A DNA stretch of 64,000 nt, from positions 186,001 through 250,000 of the forward strand of contig NC_079263.1 of assembly GCF_947241705.1 (NCBI RefSeq). Direction: 5' to 3'. This document shows, piece by piece, positions 57,568 to 64,000 of this stretch. The notes beneath the pieces were generated by a model. It did no database searches and was not told the origin of the DNA. It was given only the letters and a program-made list of their open reading frames with translations. Every line of letters begins with the position of its first letter. Within the stretch, counting starts at the first letter, position 1. This DNA comes from Saccharomyces mikatae IFO 1815. Lineage: Eukaryota > Ascomycota > Saccharomycetes > Saccharomycetales > Saccharomycetaceae. The position numbers were made by a program, and so were the translations under genes.

Positions 57568-60408
57568 GTCGTCGTCGTCATCGTCATCGTCGTCGTCGTC
57601 ATCATCATCATCATCATCATCATCTTCTTCTTCTTCTTCGTCCTCTTCGCTTTCGTCTTTTTTCACCTGATATTTTCCTGGCTCTGACCCTATGACTTGT
57701 GCACTTGTCTCCACATCTTCATCATCTCCTAGCAAATCGACACCATCATCATTTTCATCATCTTCATCATCTCCGGTAGTAGCCTCAATAGAAGCTGCGT
57801 TCTCATTATCACCGTCAATGCTTGCGGAAATTCCTTTAACTTCGCTCTCTTTGCCTTTTGTAGTTAATGATCTCAGCAAACTTTCCAATCTTGAGGCACT
57901 TTCAACCAGGGTTTCTGATCTCTCAAATCTGGCATTGTCGAAAATACTGTCATATTTTTTGAATGTACTTGACACCTTGAATTGCGTCTCCTTAGGTAAG
58001 GGCTGCTCTTTGATAAAAATATAATATTCGAAGAACCTTAACAAAACCTTGCATTTTTTAGTAAAAGCAGCAGGTGTCCTGTTGATATTTAATAAAATTG
58101 TGGTGACAAGTTGAATTCTGAAATAGTTATCAGGTGGATCTGAATCGTTCAAGTAAAAAGGATTGGGCTGATTATTGATATGACCGAATCTAATAATGTG
58201 ATAAATAGTATCTAACAAAACATCCGATTTTATCATTTCATAGTTGAATATTTCAGTTAAATACCTCACATTCGAAATTCTATGCATGTTTTGTCCATAG
58301 TCATTAATTTCTAGGCCGCGTTCAATATTTTCCAGTATCTGGTCTATACATCTTATGACAAAGTCGCGGTGATAACTGTATAAACCACCTAAAACTTTAG
58401 TTAATAGGGGAATGTTTTGATAACTTATCTTATGCGGTTTTGAAAAGAGAGAGAAAAGTGTTTTCTGAATAGCTGAATCACCCCAGTGTGCTTTACGAAC
58501 TAACTTGACAACGTGTTTGAAGTCTAGGTTGCTGAGTTCACTTCTAATTAAAATGCGGTAGAACTGTTGTTCCGGTGTTATTTTTTTTATCGTAACATTT
58601 AAAGACTTAACAGTAGGTGGATAAAGTAAAGTAATTATGTTTTCCAGGGCACCTTTCAAGTTCATGTTCAATTGTCTATCATTTTTTTTTTCTTTAATTA
58701 GTTGGACCATTTTTTCCATTAATTCCTTATACTCCGGTTTATTCAGTAAGAACTTTCCCGAGTGCTCCAATAGAATAGTCAAAATTTCTACGTTGTTTGG
58801 GACTTGCATATTCATGATTAATGTCCTAATCTTGTGAAAGATCATGAATGTTGGTATCAATTGGAATTTGATCATTTCGCTGAAAAAGATGACGTTTTTT
58901 ACATTAATCTTATTTGAATGCAATTGATTTCTAAATCCATTATCTAAGTAGTTGATGAACTCCGAAACGATTTCAGGCATATATTTGCAGTTAGTTGCAA
59001 TGAATCTGGAATATACCGCTAACTTGCTCCAATCTTGTGTCTCCATGAAAAATTTTAGTATTCGGTTTCTAGTAGCTTTGTTGTCTAAATGCGATAACCA
59101 GTATTTGTTTGAGAGATCATCAATTATATCTTTAGAGTCTGCCATTTCTAAATCTGTGAAAAATGAACTGATATTTTTCGAGGCCACATTTGAATCCTTT
59201 TCTGATTTGGATGATTGTGATTCTTCTACAGTTTTTGAGATATCGGGTAAAATCTCATAAAACTTCCTCATGTCTTCATTCTCCCATAACCTTTGATTGG
59301 GTGGTAATACCTGGTTTGTAATCATTGGAGAAGCGATTTCTTTTATGTCGTCATTGGAAGCACCTTCGAGTTTTGGAGTTTCTAATTTAAAAAACTCTCC
59401 CAAAGTAGTCGCAGAACTTTTGAACCTAACAAATACTGGAAGTAGCTTGTCATACTCATCTATGTACTCATCTCTCAGCTTCCCTGTTCTTATTTGACAT
59501 TTCTGATGTTCTCTTTGAAGTTTACTAACCTTTTTATGCAGTTCTGTGGCCCTAGAAAAGGTAGCGTCTATAAAACTCTTGAACAAAGACTGTAAGGTAA
59601 ATTTCAAATTTGTGTCTGATATTAAGCCATCCCAAGAATCGTCATCCTCATGGAAAAAAGGGGCGAACTTTTTGATAAAAGCAGTTGCTATAGTAGTAGT
59701 AAATCCCAACTTGAACTTATAATTAAGTATCTCTCTTAGAATACTGAACAGTAAAGGATCTTTTTTGCCAATTTTCTTCTGTAGGAAATTCGGAATGGCG
59801 TCCTTCGACTCAATATCATCCAATGTCCTGAATACGCCGACCAAATAAAGCTCAGTAAATACGCGAAGATTTCCTTTGATTCTATTTATCCTTTGAAGCT
59901 CATCTCTTTCAGATTCAATGTCAACTGAAGGATTTTCAAAAGTTTGCAAAAAAGAGCCCAAAAGAGGGCCAGTGAACCGGCTATTGAACCTCTGATGAAG
60001 TCCACTTACGATCTCAATAGCGGCAACCACATCATCATTCTTATTGGGAACATTCAACAGACATTCAGTTACGGTGACTATAATCTCGGAGAGATACTTC
60101 TCCAAGGAGGCTTCACTCAAATCTTTCAACAATGAGGCCTCTGAACCTTTTACAAACCCCTTCTTTAATTTTTTTATAAAACCGGTGTTTCTCTTTATAC
60201 TTGAATCTAGCTTTTTACTTTTCAAGGGGAAGACTTCCTCACCATTCCAAGCTCGAACATTGAAGTCATGCAGTTCCCTTTTCCTTTCATCCTGTTAATA
60301 TATGATTGGTATCGTAATTCCAAAATCAATTTTAAAAGTTAGTACACAATCCTAGGAAGATTAGAAGGGCGACCCGGCAATATCCATAAAAATCAAACAT
60401 ACGTTCAT
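57025..60408 (-). CDS. NMD2: Nonsense-mediated decay factor Nmd2/Upf2, with 5' intron
   Basis: Join on the minus strand: exon 1 is six bases (60403-60408, ATGAAC) and exon 2 runs 60291 to 57025, giving 1090 residues starting MNDERKRELHDFNVRAWNGE, which matches the S. cerevisiae start MDDGRKKELHDLN. Three MIF4G-type helical domains fill the first about 800 residues, followed by an acidic region with 38 consecutive Asp (57511-57624), then the Lys/Glu-rich Upf1-binding C-terminus. Upf2 bridges Upf1 and Upf3 to trigger decay of mRNAs with premature stops. Reading only the long exon would lose the first 24 residues. Confidence 0.96.
57511..57624 (-). repeat. GAT/GAC trinucleotide tract (38 codons of Asp) in NMD2
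   Basis: Thirty-eight consecutive aspartate codons, mixed GAT and GAC, followed by five GAA. The mixture of codons suggests selection on the protein and not pure slippage, but the tract is longer and purer than the mixed Asp/Glu/Gly stretch I recall in S. cerevisiae. Confidence 0.95.
60292..60402 (-). other. NMD2 intron (111 bases)
   Basis: 5' site GTATGT (60397-60402), perfect branch point TACTAAC (60338-60344), 3' site TTAACAG ending at 60292. All three match the strict yeast consensus. The upstream exon is only six bases of coding sequence. Confidence 0.95.
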
Positions 60409-61024
60409 AATTTCTGTCTAATCTATTCTCAGTGCAGATCCAAAATCGGCTTATTCGAGCATTTAAATTAATTCTATTGTTAATGTAAAGCAGAAATAGT
60501 TCGTGTAGAATTTCAGACTCATGAATAAGTATAATTTTCCAGTAAATACTAGGAACATAAAAAATTACACAACCCTATGAATTCGTAGTAAGCGACATAT
60601 TATAGAGATAACCTAAGTAGTATAGTAGTAACCTATTAAAATTAAAAACGTTAACGATGATGCCCTAACAATATAATGAAGGAAAACCTCAACATTGTTA
60701 CAAACCCTGTCATGATCACGTATCTTCACAAGAAAGGTTTAGGAAGGGGACCATTAAGTGATGACCGTTCTCTCAAAGAAGAATGAACATGCACGAATGA
60801 TTTCATCGTACAAAACCTATTTCAACTTGGTCATTGGCTTTCGTTTTACGCAATTTGTGATTTAGATTCATATAGGAAAAAAATAGCGATATTTGCGATG
60901 ACCGAGTCTTGAACAATGAAAACCGTCCAGTAGAGAAAGAAAGGGGAAAGAGGTTCATCTAAGAATTGCGTTTCGGCGTCTGTACTAGAAAGAATCACCG
61001 AAAATAGACTAATTGGTGAATGGG
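60409..61024. other. Divergent intergenic region NMD2 / YHR078W
   Basis: 616 AT-rich bases. It contains a 36-codon ATG ORF on the plus strand (60676-60786) of coding-like composition that might be a uORF or small gene. No RNA gene recognised. Confidence 0.5.
60676..60786 (+). CDS. Small ORF upstream of YHR078W (possible uORF)
   Basis: 36 residues: MKENLNIVTNPVMITYLHKK followed by GLGRGPLSDDRSLKEE. It ends 238 bases before the YHR078W start. Composition is mixed hydrophobic and charged rather than AT-driven. No homologue is known to me. Could be an upstream ORF in a long leader or chance. Confidence 0.2.
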   Translation: MKENLNIVTNPVMITYLHKKGLGRGPLSDDRSLKEE

Positions 61025-62683
61025 ATGGAGGCACTCTTCGTATTCTTAGTGCTTTCCATATCCGGGGCTTTCACTTACAAATTGTCCTATGAGAAGTTAT
61101 GGTTCAAAGTAGGATCTCTATTTGACATCATATCAACTTCCTCAAAAAGAAACGTTTATCCTTTGACGAGCAAATTTGAAATTGGCCCGAATGAGAATGT
61201 GTCAGGAATGAGCAACTTCATCAACAAATTTTACACAGAATATTCTTTGCCCTCACACAAGATACTGCAATCACTGCGAGTCCTTTTTTCATTAGCAATG
61301 ATGACGTATACGGTAACAATAGAGATTATCCTATGGCAGATAAAGGTGGCTGGTATGGACAAGGATGTAACTTTCATAACAATCTGGGTGTGGCCTCTGA
61401 CTGCCGTTATGCTGTCATTCATTCTTATTCTATTTCAGCCATTTTTCATAATAATATCGTTATTGAATAAGTTCTATAATGATAGATTTGATATCGACAG
61501 GCTGATAATTGTAACATGCATAACCTTGTCATCACTTATTGCACTTTTGAGTTACATAAATATTGGACCGTTTCAATACACAAAAAATATTCTAACTAGA
61601 CTGTCCATTGGAGGTGTAACAATCATGGCCTCCTTATCTGGATTGGCCACTGTTTCTAGTTTGTATTACAACTTTTTAGTCATCTGGCACAAGTTTTGCA
61701 ATACGCCAATGACAGACCCCAGCTTTAGAAATATAAACAACAACAACAACAGTAAATCTCTTTTATGGACATCAGACGCTTTTATAGAGGAAAAAATCCA
61801 AGATTATGAGCACAACATTGAACAAAATGTGCAAATATTAACACGTTTAGAAGAAGAAACAAACGGAGAATACTCGACTTTTAAAGCAGAGTTGATGGAG
61901 AAAATTGCGTGGTATCAATTAGAACTTGGAAAATTGGAGACATTGTTACAACAGTCCCCTCAAGTACGTACTTTCAAGAAAGCCTTTGAAGTCGGTTTTA
62001 TCATATATTGTCTTCATAAACTAATAATAACTTTCCTAAAAAGAATTCCGTATATCATATATCATTCATTAAAATATCCAAATGACTATGACTATGAATA
62101 TTTCAGTGAAAATGCAGCATCAGATCCTTTAGCCATTACTATGGCAAGTATTTTAGATTTTTCATTTTTTAGGTTCAATTATCAACATGACCTCGATTCA
62201 TTGACTAAGCAAATATCATTATTTTTGTCCATTTCGCTTTTCCTTTGCTGTCTCTCTGCGGTAAATACCACTATCTCATACGTTGTGACCCTTTTACCCA
62301 TGAAGTTCCAGATTCTTGCACTATTTGCTATGCAAAATGACGATACCGCCAATGTACTCCCAGAGTATTCAAGCAATTCTAATTATAAAGGCAAGAAAGG
62401 GAAACTCTCTCATGAGCAGAAAGGAATATCTTTGATAAAAAATTTAGTGGTGTCAGAATTAACCGGTGTGTACGTTTTAGCTACCACTGTAATGGTTAGG
62501 TCTCATCTCCCTTTTGAAGTATCACAAAGATTAAAGGAACTGTTAGGTGAGAAATTCACCGTCCCAAATATTGTCATAGATTCTTGGTTTGATGAGGTCT
62601 ATGCTTTCGCGTGTGTATTTACTTTCGTTTGCATAAGAATTGCGGAACGGAAACTTTCTACCAAAAAAGTCAGCTTTGAATAA
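61025..62683 (+). CDS. Multi-pass membrane protein, orthologue of YHR078W; GPR89/GPHR-like
   Basis: 552 residues from the ATG at 61025 (four open codons upstream lack an ATG). About eight hydrophobic segments, a hydrophilic helical middle (residues about 245-330, including EDYEHNIEQNVQILTRLEEE-type coiled coil) and a C-terminal membrane block. The segment LTRLSIGGVTIMASLSGLAT (about 197-216) resembles the conserved IGV.GVTLMALLSG region of animal GPR89 and plant GTG proteins, which are Golgi acid/anion channel-like. S. cerevisiae YHR078W is described only as osmolarity-regulated and of unknown function. An out-of-frame ATG at 61020 overlaps the start. Confidence 0.92.
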   Translation: MEALFVFLVLSISGAFTYKLSYEKLWFKVGSLFDIISTSSKRNVYPLTSKFEIGPNENVSGMSNFINKFYTEYSLPSHKILQSLRVLFSLAMMTYTVTIEIILWQIKVAGMDKDVTFITIWVWPLTAVMLSFILILFQPFFIIISLLNKFYNDRFDIDRLIIVTCITLSSLIALLSYINIGPFQYTKNILTRLSIGGVTIMASLSGLATVSSLYYNFLVIWHKFCNTPMTDPSFRNINNNNNSKSLLWTSDAFIEEKIQDYEHNIEQNVQILTRLEEETNGEYSTFKAELMEKIAWYQLELGKLETLLQQSPQVRTFKKAFEVGFIIYCLHKLIITFLKRIPYIIYHSLKYPNDYDYEYFSENAASDPLAITMASILDFSFFRFNYQHDLDSLTKQISLFLSISLFLCCLSAVNTTISYVVTLLPMKFQILALFAMQNDDTANVLPEYSSNSNYKGKKGKLSHEQKGISLIKNLVVSELTGVYVLATTVMVRSHLPFEVSQRLKELLGEKFTVPNIVIDSWFDEVYAFACVFTFVCIRIAERKLSTKKVSFE

Positions 62684-62902
62684 TGGGAATAATTTGCTGT
62701 TATTCGATGTCTGTGAAGTATGTCTATATAGAATTAAGTGTCTGTCATGTAGTTTATGTAAAGATGCGGAAACTAATGTAGGATCCATGAATAAGAACAG
62801 CTTTTCTTCATGCATGCAAGGGCGTAAAAATTATAGATGATGATGATTAGTATGCAGATCAATACCAGGTAAGATGCGAGCCGGAAAAAAAGCATGGATA
62901 TA

Positions 62903-64000
62903 TTATGAATACAAAAACTCACCTAAAATTTGGTCGTCGCTTAAGTCTTCTTTGACAATCATATACACCCCTATTAGTAGGTTTGGAAAACGTTTGGTAA
63001 AGTAATCGTAAAAACCGTCGGGAACCGGCCCCATGAGTTCTGCTATATCATCAGGTAAGTCCATGAAATGATGATACTTGTTCCTAAGTGCTCTTAATAA
63101 ATCCATTAACTTTGTCGAATGATATTTTCTGTACCTTTCAAGGTTGTCCATGAAGGTTTTATCAAACTTAGCGGTCCAGTCTCCATTGGGTATTACAAAC
63201 TCAGAGTGGGAGTCAAATCTCAGTAATAAATCGCTCGGAGGATCCTTGTTTTCAATTTCAAGTCTGTCACTAACTTTCAAAAGAAACTCCAATTTCTTCG
63301 ACCTTGACCAAAACAATGGATGCCTCAAGACTTTCATAGCAGTCGGTCTCTTCAACGGGTCATGATCAATCATTTGTGAGATCAAATCAGTAGCTTCGGC
63401 TATCAATGATCTGTCATGCAGACATTTCATTTCATCAAGGCTAAAAACTCCCCTTATGATGTTGCTTTCGCGCGAATATCTATCACCAAATGGATGCTTT
63501 CCTTTAGACAGGATATAATAGAAAACACATCCCATAGAAAAAATATCAATAGATCTTGTTAATCTCCTTTTAGTGAACGGATCATAGAAGGAATCAGATG
63601 AGATTGCTGTATGCCGACTAGAGGACTGTTCTGTTTCAAAATGGCACTGTAAATTATTTGACTCGTCCAGCAGTTCTGGAGCCCTCCATCCACTTGTCCC
63701 CGAAGGATTATTCAGATTTGTTCTAAACGAAGATTGACCGGAATCTAGTTTTTTGCAAAGACCAAAATCTGATATCAAAATTCTGAGATTTTCTACTCCC
63801 GTTTCCTCATTGGTAGCAAACCTGTTTGATGTAGAAACAAGAATATTTTGAGGCTTTAAATCTCGATGGATAATTTTCAAAGAATGGAGATGCGCAACCC
63901 CAGCCGCTATTTGTCTAAGTAATGAGATTGGGTTGTACTCTTTCTGCATTTTCAAATTCTCATCTGATACGTTCTTCGATTCAACCAAATCTTGAAGGTT
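62903..64000 (-). CDS. IRE1: Unfolded-protein-response sensor kinase/RNase Ire1, C-terminal part (5' end outside window)
   Basis: The frame is open to the window end; 365 residues of about 1115 are seen. Kinase lobe: IIHRDLKPQN (catalytic loop), ISDFGLCKKL (DFG), activation segment FRTNLNNPSGTSGWRAPELL, then SIDIFSMGCVFYYILSKGKHPFG. The C-terminal KEN RNase domain includes YRKYHSTKLMDLLRALRNKY and HHFMDL, containing the active-site Tyr, Arg and His of this family. The protein spans the ER membrane; luminal unfolded proteins trigger oligomerisation and HAC1 mRNA splicing. The luminal and transmembrane parts lie beyond 64000. Confidence 0.98.
   Translation of the reverse strand, partial: NLQDLVESKNVSDENLKMQKEYNPISLLRQIAAGVAHLHSLKIIHRDLKPQNILVSTSNRFATNEETGVENLRILISDFGLCKKLDSGQSSFRTNLNNPSGTSGWRAPELLDESNNLQCHFETEQSSSRHTAISSDSFYDPFTKRRLTRSIDIFSMGCVFYYILSKGKHPFGDRYSRESNIIRGVFSLDEMKCLHDRSLIAEATDLISQMIDHDPLKRPTAMKVLRHPLFWSRSKKLEFLLKVSDRLEIENKDPPSDLLLRFDSHSEFVIPNGDWTAKFDKTFMDNLERYRKYHSTKLMDLLRALRNKYHHFMDLPDDIAELMGPVPDGFYDYFTKRFPNLLIGVYMIVKEDLSDDQILGEFLYS

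Noticed and set aside
57338-57670. Poly-serine open frame on the plus strand
   Set aside because: It is the antisense of the Asp/Glu tract of NMD2 (GAT/GAC read in reverse gives Ser codons).

Overview
This window is a budding-yeast nuclear chromosome segment from the Saccharomyces sensu stricto group. It is collinear with the S. cerevisiae chromosome VIII interval from NCP1 (YHR042W) to IRE1 (YHR079C). From memory of the S. cerevisiae proteins, most genes match in length and order but differ at many residues: the COX6 presequence, CUP1, RSC30 and AAP1 all differ. I therefore infer another Saccharomyces species (S. mikatae or S. kudriavzevii distance rather than S. cerevisiae itself); the exact species is not proven here. 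Genes are dense, mostly intronless and alternate strands.

Layout. 1-6.2 kb: 3' part of NCP1, the tandem phosphatases DOG2 and DOG1, the uncharacterised YHR045W, and INM1. 6.6-15.6 kb: AAP1, the transporter YHK8, the hydrolase FSH1, the Nramp transporter SMF2, a doubtful small ORF inside the COX6 control region, and COX6. 16-21.3 kb: CIC1, a single CUP1 metallothionein with a recognisable Ace1/heat-shock promoter, and RSC30. 21.7-29 kb: CPR2, MED6, FYV4, VMA22, GIC1, RPP1, PAN5. 29-41.3 kb: a run rich in translation, RNA and ribosome-assembly genes (SSZ1, RRP3, SSF1, HTD2, DYS1, RRP4, TRM5), then the cyclin PCL5. 41.4-42.7 kb: an intron-containing tRNA-Phe followed by a small graveyard of retrotransposon LTRs (sigma fragment, tau-sized solo LTR, a delta nested in an older delta). 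43.4-64 kb: ERG7, NOP10, OSH3, QNS1, PPE1, a long gene-poor gap with a probable gene relic, PTC7 (in-frame intron), NMD2 (6-base first exon), YHR078W and the 3' part of IRE1.

Functional themes. Ribosome and RNA genes (CIC1, RRP3/SSF1, RRP4/TRM5) carry PAC-type (some also RRPE-type) promoter motifs that suggest coordinated control. Copper and metal handling (CUP1, SMF2), respiration and mitochondrial function (COX6, FYV4, HTD2, PTC7), sterol and lipid traffic (NCP1, ERG7, OSH3), secretory stress (IRE1) and nonsense-mediated decay (NMD2) are also represented.

No clearly novel multi-gene system was found. The observations most worth a second look are: the PPE1-PTC7 relic with one in-frame UAG; the long identical tract shared by DOG1 and DOG2; the nested LTRs with intact target duplications; the ligase-like but motif-poor YHR045W; the GPR89-like YHR078W; and repeat expansions in CIC1 and NMD2. 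All comparisons to S. cerevisiae are from memory, not from a search.
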